A stretch of DNA of 64,000 nt. It comes from Gremmenia infestans (Eukaryota > Ascomycota > Leotiomycetes > Helotiales > Hamatocanthoscyphaceae). How positions within the stretch are numbered: position 1 is the first letter of the stretch; each line of letters begins with the position of its first letter. The stretch lies in the NCBI GenBank assembly GCA_032629725.1, contig JAFEVB010000012.1, forward strand, positions 930,001-994,000. The letters are read 5' to 3'. Shown here one piece after another: positions 46,141-56,895 of the stretch. Both the position numbers and the translations under genes were made by a program. The notes beneath the pieces were generated by a model, which saw only the letters and a program-made list of their open reading frames with translations, was not told the origin of the DNA and did not search any database.

Positions 46141-48785
46141 CGATAGTCAGAACTTGATTGGTTTGATAGACGGCCGTCCTTATTCGCTCATCGGATTCGG
46201 CTCCCTCGACTGTGTGCGAGTACTAATACGTGCAAAGTAGGATCATAAGGCATCAAAAGCTCACCACCCCATATGAACTCTCTCGCTCGCTAGTACCTCG
46301 CTAGGTTCCCTAGTAGGATCGGTCTTTTCCCAGCCCCTTTTGCCCCTAAACTGTCGGGTTCAATGCAAGCTATGTTTGTCTCCTTGTTACTTACTGTACC
46401 ATGAAGCGCTTGCAGGTGTATATTCAAAGAGCACCAACTCCCTCCGAGAAACCGAAGAGCGAAATTGTTTAAGGATGAATCAGAGCGGGTTCGCTGACTA
46501 TCTCACCTGACTCCTGAGTATATAAGCGTGGGATATTTCGATCCTTCGTCTTGCCAAGCACCCGCGCCCCAAGAACCCGCGCCATACGACCGCACGGTGC
46601 ATACCAACCACAAAGAATATCAGAGGCTATGTACTCCGTATGACACGAGAAGCAAATGGAAGGATTATCTTCAGTACTGTTCCAGTACTTCTCAGCTCGA
46701 GATTGCCCGTCCGGACTTTAGACTAAGATCTAAACGGACTCCATATCCGAGTCTCGGACACTCCTTATAGCTCGGATAGGTTTATATCGAGTTGTCACGA
46801 AGTGATTGTTGTCACCCTTTATGGGATTGGACTTTTGTTAATCGTGCAGATGCGGCCGGAGCCGGCCATGCAAAAACATGTGGACTAAGAATCAGTCGTT
46901 GCGGATGAATTCAATGTCCCAGAAGTCTAGTTGTGGCTTTCGAGTGCTATTCCGACGGAGTGGTACGCATACGTTTATTTCAGGCCTATTTACATATTTT
47001 CGTTCTATTCAGAACGCTACTATTCTTAAAATGCCCTATCTTTAGCTTCGGCCTCCTTTTTATTATAGGATGGCGAGTTTCTACCATAGTGAATTTACCC
47101 TTTTATCCTCTATAGAAAAGAGGTTTCAGAGCTCTGAAATATCAGTGCTGAATCCAGAAGGAATGTGGAGGACTTGATAACTTCATAACCATTGATACAT
47201 AAGACCGAAGCCCGCCGACCTCGAGCAATTCCTCCTTCGAACTTGGCCATTTCGTTTGCCCAAAAAGAGTCGCAATCATCTCCAGGGCCAGGGCTTTCTT
47301 AATGGCAATCCCGAGAAATTACCCTCACAACTTCTAAGTCACGGCTTTGACTATCGCACACACTCCAGCATGTCTGCGTGTACAGGTTAACGACACCACG
47401 GGACCAAGATCACATTAAAAGTAGCGAATCTACGATCTGAACTGCTTGTTACGAACCCACTACTATCCTACCACTAGTGAAGGAGCTTGGAAGCGATGAA
47501 GCCGCGCAAGTACGAAAGTTCTTGGAGCTCGATCTTTACCACAGTCAAACCTGAGGATGCAACCAGAACACGACCGTTGTATTGATGAGCTAATACTTTT
47601 CAAAGACGATGTTCTAGGTAGGAAACAGCAGAGGTGGGTGTTTGATATCTAGGGAACTGTGAGACTTGCATGTGATAGATGGACGCTGCAGACCTCACAC
47701 CATCTTACATAGAGAGCGTGATGCTGTTTGACAAGGTGAGAGATATTTCCGAATCGAGTTCATATCCTACTCGGAGTCTCGGAGAGTGGACTCAGACCTG
47801 GTTCAATTCGGATCAAGTTAATTTGGGAACTTTCAAAACATATTACCCTATTAGGAAATAAATAAGTTACTAGATAGCAGCTTCAGTGGAGGACAAATCG
47901 GCAATTATACTTTGAATTATCTTTGTTACGTAGCCATTATACTCAGTATCCACACTCAACTAAAGAAGTAGAGATGTTAAAGGTCCAAGATCTACACTAA
48001 TCAATAAAATTTTGAGGCCCGCAAGGGATCCTATTGAATCCACTTCAATTTCTCAGGAAACCCACATGGCCACGTATTCGTTCCACTTATTATGGTCCAA
48101 GCATCTACCTTACTTTTGATTTGGGTCAAGATGGAGCACAATGTGTCAATGCCATAGGTAGTATTGTGGGGAATATAGAGGCTCTTTTGCGCCGAAATTA
48201 TTAAGTAGAGATACGGTTATGTAGACTGAAAGAGACTCTCCTTTCACCTCTTGGGAGATTTTTTTAAGTCTTAAATCTTTGAGGGTTCAACGAAGCACCC
48301 ACAGTAGAAATATCTAATACGAAGTCTACGAATGCTAATATAACCAATACAAAGCAATATACAAGTATGCTGTTATGGCGCCTCCTTCCGGACTTAAAAG
48401 ATTCCGCCGCGGGGTGGAAGGAATAACTAGAACTTGTCGCATTGGTTGCGTTGAAAGTTTCTCCTCTTATTTTTACAGTCTCTTGATTTTTGAAAGTTGA
48501 AGCTTTTAGTGGTAGTATCTAGTGTCTCATGCTCTTCGTTTGCTAATAAAGTTTTTTCTGCTTTTTTATATTTATTCACTGATTCCAATAACGCAATTCA
48601 ACTTTCAGCATTTCGTACAGTGGAAACCTTTTATATTTATATTTCCTCTAGCTCCAGTATACTGCCAAGTGACGTTTTTGGGCAGCCTGTATAAAGACCA
48701 CAGCACACTACCAATCCCGCGTGGCAGCGTGTGTAAGGTATATCTTCTACCAGCGCTAGTGAAAGCTTTTACTTCACCAGTCGCT
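46141..48785. other. 2.6 kb without supported gene
   Basis: Open frames at 46528-46770, 46933-47115, 47679-47861 and 48522-48965 are short, lack domains and show no splice-consistent extension. Composition is AT-rich from 46900. No RNA gene or repeat is recognised. Confidence 0.5.
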
Positions 48786-49711
48786 TTACATCCAGCTTTG
48801 GCGACGGCCTATCCAACTCACACAAACCTCCCTGTTTCGAAGCTTCATCCACCTCCGCTTGACTGGCTCAACAATATCGGGCGCGAACTCCATACACCCC
48901 CTCTCGGAGTTCTTCAACTGCCGGTCTTGTGGAGTGAACCATTTCAGAAAACGCCATTCCAGTGATCCAAATGGTATATTAATGTACGATGTTGGTTCCG
49001 TATACAGACCTAGAATCTTTCCGCATATATCTTCAACTTGGTGCCCGTGGTGGTTCTTATAATCATCGAGGTCATATTGGGCATAGACCCCCAGAACGAA
49101 AGGTTTGGGGTAATTTCCCCGCGATTTCGCTAGATCCTCAAAACTCCTTTCCAGAGCTTCTTTGACCATTTCACAATATATATTATATTTATTACCGGAG
49201 TAGTTGGTATGCTGTACTATGCTTTTTCAAATAAGTAACGTGCATATATGTGGAGGGTTTGAGAAAAAACTTACCATGCTTGGTATGTGAAGCATTGGAT
49301 AGAGTTGAGTAGTTGAAAGGGAATGTCTTTTCCGAATATGGGGTACCTGACTTTGCCTTCGTCACGAGTGTCGTAGGATTTTGGAGTTGAGGGCCATAGC
49401 TTCAAAGTGGAAAGTGAAAGCCGTGCTTTGACGCATTCGAGGTACAAACTTTTGTCTCCGAGGAGAGCTCGCTCGAGCTCGGGAATAGAATTGTCGTTCA
49501 GATCTTCTTCTGTTGGCTGAGCATCAGTTTCAAGCAGCCTCGCCCAACGCAAGAATCCGTAGTCAGGGTGGCATCTCAGTTGTTGGAATTTTGGCTTTTC
49601 CTCGAAAAAATGGTAAGCTGCCTGGGTGAAAACCATTTCGCGGATCTCTGGTGGTAGCTTGTATAGGATGCATGTTGGGGGCAGAGCACTGGTTTTCGAG
49701 ATCGACGCCAT
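48786..49711 (-). CDS. 2EXR-domain protein, splice phase unresolved
   Basis: Exon 1 runs from ATG 49711 to 49275 and opens with CILYKLPPEIREMVFTQAAY, the 2EXR/F-box-like signature, then ERALLGDKSLYLECVKARLS. A GTAAGT donor follows at 49274. Coding resumes by about 49211 (NYSGNKYNIYCEMVKEALER) and ends at 48786. The paralogue at 50065 has the same exon layout with a phase-2 intron. Here no AG acceptor keeps phase 2, and the best acceptor, before 49211, gives phase 0. So the gene is either frameshifted or spliced in a way I cannot see. 2EXR proteins are numerous in fungi and of unknown function. Confidence 0.55.
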
Positions 49712-50064
49712 CGTGTTTGAATGACAAGAGATGCGGTGTTTGAATATGTAAAAATAAATACTTCGAGTCTTCTACCTATCAATCCTTTTTGAAACAGAGT
49801 GTGGGGATCTAAATTCGGTCCCGCTGGTTCCCGTATGACAGTTTTCCATTTGACGTCTCGTCATCTTCATAACGGGGCCAAACCCTCACGAAGTTCCTAT
49901 AAATACCACCAGCAATATGGAAAAAGGGCAATTATCCAAAGCTGGAGACCGCCGTTGTAAGTTTACAGAATGAAAACACCAGTGCCGTTTCACGAAAGCC
50001 TCAAATTCATCATGAAGCTTCGCGGTATTGTTATCCTGTTCTCTGGCTCTCCGATTGGTAATTT
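49712..50064. other. Spacer between tandem 2EXR genes
   Basis: Promoter side of the 48786-49711 gene and 3' side of the next. No feature is supported. Confidence 0.5.
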
Positions 50065-51043
50065 TCAGGTAGTACCGTATGAAATATTGAGAGGATGCAA
50101 ATATTGGCGTGTTATAAGAGAAGCATCTTCAGACGATGGATCCGGTGGCGCCTCGACTAGTGATGAAGAGGGTGGAATAATAAAATGACCCTCAAACCCA
50201 AGTAGCTCTTCGAATAGTAGGTCACAATCTTCAATCCTAGCAGAGCACTTATGACAGAGTCCAGAAACCTCGATCATCATTCGCCGATCCAGAGGCCTAG
50301 AATTGGGACACTCTTGGACTTTTACTCGTAGTGCACGCGCAAGATTCATGGCGCTTTCCCGGAAGTGACGCCATTGCGAGTTACACCAGTCCCACTCACT
50401 GGGAACCCATTCGAATTGACGGCTCTGGTGGTTGTAGGTGAAACGGGCTTCTGTGGTTTCGTAACTTGTTCCCACATCCAGTTCATCCAGCCTGACGCCT
50501 TTGCACGTGTTCCGGGAGTGACTGCTCCAAGTTAGCATACACACGCCTGAAATCAAGGATTGGATGCGCTCACTCTACTTCAAATTTTACATGTCGAACC
50601 GAATCGAGGACCCAATAAGGCAACTCAATGCCGAAGCTTGCATAAGCAACGTTTCTATCTTCTTTCATTGCAAGTTTTGGTGGTCCAAAACATAGCTTCG
50701 AGAACGAAAGTCTAGCGTGGAAGGCTTCTAAGTAAAGCTCATTTTCTCTACCATAGAGCGCCAGTTCTAGGTTAGAAAGGCCTTTTGGGGGGGTGGTTGA
50801 AGTCTGGTGTTCGTCGGGGTACAGCAGCGGATCCCATTCGAACAAGAGATCTGGGCAATACAGTTCGTGCATATCTTGCCCAAGGCCAGGGCGCAAATCT
50901 CTTTTGATATCGAGAAAAATATGCGCGGATTCAACGAAGATTTTTCGGCGGATTTCAGGAGGAACTTTGTATAATGTGCATTTTGGCTTGTCTGTTTTGA
51001 TTTCACCGCAAACCCCCGTCGAGATCATTTCCGAGGGCATCAT
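50065..51043 (-). CDS. 2EXR-domain protein (intact paralogue)
   Basis: Two exons (51043-50574 and 50524-50065; intron 49 bases, phase 2) give 309 residues. After a short N-terminus, CTLYKVPPEIRRKIFVESAH (about 22-41) matches the 2EXR/F-box-like start. NLELALYGRENELYLEAFHA and RLSFSKL follow, aligning with the upstream copy at 48786-49711, so the two are tandem duplicates. The second exon has TYNHQSRQFEWVPSEWDW and a CHKCSARIEDC cluster. The product is probably intracellular; function unknown. An internal start (MISTG at about residue 5) is an alternative. Confidence 0.75.
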
Positions 51044-51165
51044 GGCCAGCTGACCCCGTCAGTGTATTTGGAATATCGTCAACATATAAGTCTTAGTGTT
51101 GAGGAGATTGCGGAGAGATAACGATGAAGAGTCTTGGTGCCAAGTCGTCGTCGTCGTCTACGTAG

Positions 51166-51285
51166 GTAACCTCTACGTCCGAGAAAAAGTAGGCGGGTGC
51201 GGGGCGGAATGAATTGGCACAGGCGAATTTTGGTGCACACACGTGACTTAATTTCGCCTACTTTTTCTTCGGACGTAGAGGTAAC
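51166..51285. mobile_element. Foldback MITE-like element C (120 bp)
   Basis: Inverted arms at 51166-51195 and 51255-51285 (outer end GTWACCTCTACGTCCGA, inner end AAAGTAGGCG) match except for one mismatch near the outer end and one extra base in the right arm. The 59-base interior is non-coding. It lies just upstream of the 2EXR gene start at 51043 and could affect its promoter. Target-site duplication is not clear. Confidence 0.7.
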
Positions 51286-51751
51286 TGGGCAACCAGCGCT
51301 GCAGGTAGAAGCAATGACGCTAGTGTAAGTATACATCTCGTGACCTTTTTCTCTAAACCTCTCTAATCAATTCCCAAATAATACAAACATGTTAATACAC
51401 AAAGAGCTTTGGTATCTGGATGTTAAACATGAGGAATATCTACATCGCTATCAGGCTCTGTGTACGCAGGTTTATATAGTCACGTGAAACCCAAACACTG
51501 CAAGTCAAGACATCATATCCCAGACTTTCTTGCTATTAGTTTTTTATTATTCCGTATTATCTGTGTCGGCTTTTCCAGTGTATAACTCCAGGAGCGAAGC
51601 AGTGAACAAGTCCAATCTAGTAAAGAGCAAAGTCTTTCACTGCTTCCCGGGGTTCCAGGTCAACCCACCAGCAGTCCAGTGCGGACAACAATCTTTACTT
51701 CTACATACCGTATTGCAACAACCACCGATGTGAAACGTTTCAGTCATTATT
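51286..51751. other. Spacer, nothing supported
   Basis: An open frame at 51530-51733 has no domain. It may belong to the decayed locus that follows. Confidence 0.4.
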
Positions 51752-52092
51752 TTGACAAATGCTCGACCGCTTTTGAAATTCGTATTTGGATGCATCCATC
51801 CAGCGTTCACTGACTACAGTTCTCTTACTCGAGGAATACATAAGCACATTCACTTCGTTCATAGCATACTGTATACAAATCAGACTTCAAGAGAAGAACG
51901 TGAAGTGACAGTGGCAGCATATCTTGCATTTGCTTTTGCGTTGGGAGAAGCGGAACTAGTTGCTAGACGCTTTTGAGACCGAGAAAGGATATCAGTGGAC
52001 AGACGACCGTCGACGCGCTATCAAGGAAAACGAGACATCCGTGATTCATGACAAACGCCTGAGGAAATGGATTGTCAATAACAGCGAATGAA
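51752..52092 (+). pseudogene. Frameshifted orphan fragment
   Basis: A coding-like block ends at 51976 (EREVTVAAYLAFAFALGEAE). It is followed in another frame by FETEKGYQWTDDRRRAIKEN up to the stop at about 52090. The two blocks abut with no room for an intron, so a frameshift is likely. No family is recognised; the second block is rich in charged residues. It lies immediately upstream of another decayed gene on the same strand. Confidence 0.35.
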
Positions 52093-52279
52093 TACAGAAC
52101 ATGACCGAAAGGCAGTCACAACTGCAGACTTCGATGACAGGTGTCACAGTTATGCTTGCAATTAATGATTGTTCCAAACGCCAGTTCTCTGGCACTTTCA
52201 AACAAACTCGGAATCTACTTATCATGTATAACCACCTACTGCTCATGAGAAGTCCTAATTTCTGTCATCATAAACCATA

Positions 52280-53092
52280 ATGTCATCGTCAGGCAAGATG
52301 GAAAGCTTGGACACACAAACGGTAGGGGACAATCGACGCAACACAACGGGCCCAGAAACTATGAGCAACTCTAATATCGGCTTCACGTTATCAGCGGATG
52401 AAGGCCACACCGAGGTCCGTCACGAGAAAAATCGCGCTTAAGACGAAGATAGGGATTACGAGGAAGACCGCCAGTGCCAGGACAGCGTCCGGGAAAAACG
52501 TAGTCACGAAGAGAAAAGTAACTGGCAAGGCAGCGCTACTCCGACAAACTCTGGTAGACTCGAATGCAAGCCCAACTCATAATCCACGCTCAAATCCAAC
52601 CTACTCCAACCAGCTATCATAGAAGACAGTGAAGATCTCCTTGGAGGGTCAAACACTGCCCGAGGACTAAGTCTAAATGAAGGCTTAAACAATTGCGAAG
52701 ATAAAATCGAAGACGTCCTTGGTCCCCGGTTTCCTCCCCTTTCTGGAGCCACCTTTAGGAGTCTGACTTCACAGTCTCCTAGCTACAACAACACAAGCCC
52801 GGAATGGTACTAGAAGATCTCACCGGCTCTTCCTGAGCTTTGGCTTCGCGACTGCCATAGACTGAAACAGAACGTTATCACAGACCTCGAGGCTGGTTGG
52901 AAAAACTACCAAAGTCTGAACATCCCAGGGAATGGAGATGGGTCCGGAAGCAGTGCGTGGGCTTTGGAAGGACGGAAGCAGCTGAAGAAAGAGTATGGGA
53001 AGTTGCATGCAAATGTCAGGAAGGCGAAAGAGGTTGCCCTGGCGAGGTATGACAGTTTTGTAATTGTTGTGGGAGCAGGAGGAGACGACTAG
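52280..53092 (+). pseudogene. Multiply interrupted orphan gene
   Basis: From ATG 52280 (MSSSGKMESLDTQ) a frame runs 54 codons to a TAA near 52440. Coding-like sequence then continues in a second frame (DYEEDRQCQDSVREKRSHEE, later EDSEDLLGGSNTARGL and SLTSQSPSYNNTSPEWY), with in-frame stops near 52580 and at 52810. It ends with PALPELWLRDCHRLKQNV, GWKNYQSLNIP and a coiled Lys/Glu-rich tail finishing at 53092. Hydrophilic, Ser/Glu-rich composition suggests a nuclear or cytosolic protein of about 270 residues. I recognise no family. One frameshift and two stops make it a likely pseudogene. Confidence 0.45.
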
Positions 53093-53634
53093 GCTCTGGA
53101 CTATCATGTTGATTTCGCGGAAGGCGAAGGTAATTTTCACAACGGAAAAAAGGGCGGAAAGGGGAAAGATAAGGGCTGTATAGTGATGTGAGAAGTCAAG
53201 TGGAGTTGTGGATTTCTTGAGCAATATTATTGGCGCTGTTTACCGGTACATGATGATTCTGCCTCGTTCTTATGCGATGTGACTTGCCCTCGCAACGTCA
53301 ACTTTTCCAGCTCTTCAGAGTTCACTGTATGTGAGATATCATACCTAGGTAAGCATGACATTGCCAATGTTCCCTTTGCGCATCGTAAGATGCATCAGAC
53401 TCCGTTCAATTTGTTTTTCTTTCGGTACTTCATGAAATATCTCCCTCTGATTCACAAAGCGAGTCACTTAGTAGATTCACTCACTTCTCAACATTCAAGC
53501 GCAATCAATCTTCCTAGCTATTAATCACTCATATTGCACGTACTACTTTAAAGCATTTCTTCATGATCTATCTTGTATTTCTCTTTTTCCCCTTACAACT
53601 CTCCACATACAAGTGTTCCCCTAGATCAAGCAGT
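53093..53634. other. Spacer with C/T-rich leader
   Basis: Spacer ending in a pyrimidine-rich tract that fits the 5' leader of the following gene. The short open frame at 53279-53524 is not supported. Confidence 0.45.
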
Positions 53635-54243
53635 ATGTCCAACCGCAACCCAGGCCCTGTTCGAAATAGATGGCACAGCGGCGTTAACCAGCCCTCTCCT
53701 CGAAGTAGCGGAGCCCACAGCCTACTTGGAAGCGGCGGGCCACCCGATCCAGGAAAACCTCGCGCACCAACACAGAATGATCCACAACCCGGTCAAATCC
53801 CCTTTCCGCCAAACGGTAGCGGCAGGATAGCTAGCAACTTCCGCCCGCCAACACAAAACTACACAGGCAGCCCTAATCCACCAGCACAGAATTACCTACC
53901 ACCTAGTCCACGCCTACCGCCAAACCGTGGCAGCAGGAGTGGTGGTGCAAGCAAGTTTGGCGCGCAAGCACAGAATTACCCACCACCCGCTCCACTCCCC
54001 TTTCCGCAGAACGGTGCAGCAGATAACGGCAGCGGTAGTGGCGGGCGAGGGGGATTACCTAATCCCGGCGAACCCGCGAGAAGAAAGAGGCGCTCTGGGG
54101 CAAGGGGATTTGCGAGACGGAAGGGGGAGTGGAAGCCGTGGCACTATGGGCTCGATATCAGCGATGATCTGCTTGGTCATCCGGCACTGATCGATTCGAA
54201 ACCTTTGCCACCGCTGGGGGGTTATCCGAAGGAGAAGAAGTGA
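53635..54243 (+). CDS. Proline-rich hypothetical protein
   Basis: An intronless frame of 202 codons from ATG 53635 (MSNRNPGPVRN). About 120 residues are Pro/Gly/Asn/Ser-rich with loose repeats of the type P-x-Q-N-Y/D (PTQND, PTQNY, PAQNY, QAQNY). A basic patch (RRKRRSGARGFARRKGEWK) and a short ordered-looking end (WHYGLDISDDLLG) follow. An upstream in-frame ATG at 53563 would add a hydrophobic 24-residue leader, but that stretch looks like pyrimidine-rich untranslated DNA. The patch could be a nuclear signal or bind nucleic acid. No family is recognised. Confidence 0.5.
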   Translation: MSNRNPGPVRNRWHSGVNQPSPRSSGAHSLLGSGGPPDPGKPRAPTQNDPQPGQIPFPPNGSGRIASNFRPPTQNYTGSPNPPAQNYLPPSPRLPPNRGSRSGGASKFGAQAQNYPPPAPLPFPQNGAADNGSGSGGRGGLPNPGEPARRKRRSGARGFARRKGEWKPWHYGLDISDDLLGHPALIDSKPLPPLGGYPKEKK

Positions 54244-55187
54244 AAGGAATGCGGGAACGAGAGAGTAAGATATGTGTTGTTGTGTAGGTTTTTGGTAGAA
54301 TTGTAGACATCGATGAAGATTCCTAAACATGGCCTTCTGTATGTGAGTCTTGTGAACGCAAGTCGGATACAAAGAGCTTCGGGGCTTTTTGCTAGTGTCT
54401 CGTATTCCACAGTATTAATATCGAGACTCGATCTCATGTTTGCGTATATGATGAGGATGTGATTCGCTTATAATCAGGGGTTGTGATTCAGGAGAGTCTG
54501 TCACGTGTACTACGTACCTATCACTCGAAATTTGTGACGCTTACTTATTTCGAGACTCGAAGCTGGCATTCACAACCTGGAGAGAAGATGCTCTACTAGC
54601 CCCCGGAAGACATTTTCTGTCCTGTTATGAAATTTCTCCCATCACCTCGTACATTTTACCCCGCTTACCCCGTGGTCGAAGGGGTTGAAAGGGTCGAAGA
54701 GGGAGATAGGTTCTTTGTCGGTCGGTTAAGTAGTATGAGAATACATAGGCTGGGTGATGAATGATAGAGGGAGCAAGGTAAGAATTTCTGTGGATTTTGG
54801 TGAGAAGGGAAGGTGTGATTGACTCTGAGGTGAATGTGAAGAGGATCTTCGATTGCGGGTGAGGAGCTGGACCTCGGCTCTTTGAAAGGGATGGTTCTAT
54901 GTAGGGTGCGTGATCTCCTTCACTGGAGAGAAGTAGAGAAGTCGACAAGTCTACCCGGTGGGTGTCAATGGTCGCGGTAGTGGAGTTTTGTATTCGATTT
55001 GGAATCCGTGGTCCTGCTTGCTGTTATATACCTAATTTCACCGTGGACATATCAGTGAAGATCTCATTCTTCGACATGAACATTCACCCTGTACCCTCAA
55101 AACTCCACCCTGATTTTGAATACTTACTGGTTAAGTATTTCTCAACTCGCATCGTCATTTTATGTTCTAGGCTGGTTTATTTTTACA
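54244..55187. other. Intergenic, nothing supported
   Basis: 3' sides of two convergent genes (hypothetical on plus, transporter on minus). Minus-strand ORF 54625-54948 has no domain. Confidence 0.5.
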
Positions 55188-56895
55188 TTATAAAATATAC
55201 CTGAACCCCGGGTTATCAATCTCCGTAACGTCCAGCATACCCTTCTCCACCGCGTCACGTTCCTCCTCTTCGCTCAGCTCCCCGCGCTCAGTATGTGCTT
55301 TGTCTCTCGCTTTGTTGACGCTGTACATGTAGATGTAGAGGATGACCACCATGAGGAGCTTGACGCTATAGCCGACGAGCATCGCTATGTAGGCGCTGTG
55401 GTATCCAGCTGTTTGTGTCCTTATCAGTACTTGCCCCAAATTTCTCTACAAAAAAAAAGAAGGCAGATAGATAGAAGAAATATTTTTGCAAAGCAAGGAG
55501 AAGAAAGGGCAACTTACTATTTTTCTCACTATCCTTGAAAGTCTGCGGCCCAATGATATTCCCCACACAATACCCCGTGAACAACACCGCGCCCGTCAAC
55601 TGCTTCTTGGTATACCCCGCCACATTACTACTCACCATGGTCAAACTAATACTAAAGCCCAGCCCCTGGAAAAAACACAACCACAGCGCCACGAGCCTGC
55701 CCCATTTATTCGAGGTCGGGAGTCCGACCAAGAGCCCTGCACCTAGGATGCAGATGGAGTTTGCGACAATCATGGTTATGCAGCGGGAATTGCGCGGGTA
55801 CCGAGTACAGATGAAGCCGCCGGCGAGTAGGGCGAGGAATTGGACGGCTCCGCCTGGGATTTGCAGGTACTGCGTTGCCAGGACGTCGAAATGGAAACTC
55901 TTCACAATAATGGACGTGAACGAGGTAAGCGCAGCATTAGGGATTTGAGCGCCAACGGCCATGATGAATAGGATATATGTCTTGGGATCTTTCGCTGTTT
56001 GGATAGCTTGGTATTTGGAGAAATGCTTGTTCTTGACTCCTTGCCGGTTCGCGGCTACTCTGTTGACGGCGATGAGGCGTTCGTGCTCGGTGAGGAATTT
56101 GGCGGTGGAGGGGAGGTCGGGGAGGACGATGAGAGAGACGATTCCCCAGGAGATGGAGACGCTGCCGAAGATCAGAAAGACATACATCCATGGCGGCAGT
56201 CCAGTAGTGATGTGGCCTACAGCGTAGCCAATGAGGCCGCCGAACATGGTCGCGATGCCGTTGGTGCAGTAGTATATCTCTAGGCGGAGCGGCTGCTCGG
56301 CGGAAGAATACCACATGGACATAACGAGCACGAAGCCTGGGTTGACGATTGCTTCGCAGGCGCCGAGCAGGAAGCGGTTCGTTGCTATCCCGGCGAAGGA
56401 GCTGCACGCTGGGGTTGTGATGAGAATTATGCCCCAGGCTATGGTAGATAGCGACAGGAATTTGCCCATGGGGAGGCGCTGGAGGAAGTAGCCAGCTGGG
56501 AATTGAGCGCCCAGGTAGCCAAAGTAGAAAATTGAGGCTAGTTCAAAATTTGTCAGTCGTCGTGAGTGGTAATGGGAAGTTGGAGAAAACGCACCAAGCC
56601 AGGAATACTGCTCGCCGTGTAAATGTGTCCCCTTTTGTAGCCCGTACACACTGGCAAAGTTGATGGAGTTCTTGTCCAGATATTGTAACATGTATGTTAC
56701 AAATAGAATAGGGATGATCCTGTAATCGATCTTTCTCAGCACCCGCTTGAGTTCGGCGGGGTCAGCTTCGATCTCCCGGCCATTTCTGTACGTCTGATAC
56801 TCATCATCGAGGCGGGCTGGTACAGCGGGGGAGATGTCTTCGTTGGATGTAGCTGGAGAGTGAGAGATGTGTTTTTCGGGGTCTGAGGAAGCCAT
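55188..56895 (-). CDS. MFS transporter, DAL5/allantoate permease-like (ACS family)
   Basis: Three exons (56895-56595, 56537-55518, 55408-55188; introns 57 and 109 bases) give 513 residues. After a hydrophilic N-terminus, the family-typical KRVLRKIDYRIIPILFVTYM and LQYLDKNSINFASVYGL open the first membrane segments. YFGYLGAQFPAGYFLQRLP and RFLLGACEAIVNPGFVLVMS are the conserved signatures of the anion:cation symporter branch (DAL5, TNA1, VHT1 relatives), which import allantoate, nicotinate, biotin or other organic anions. Twelve membrane segments can be traced, ending in YSVKLLMVVILYIYMY and a charged tail. The start at 56895 follows an in-frame upstream ATG (56949) that I reject, because family proteins begin with a polar segment. 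The substrate cannot be told from sequence. Confidence 0.93.
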
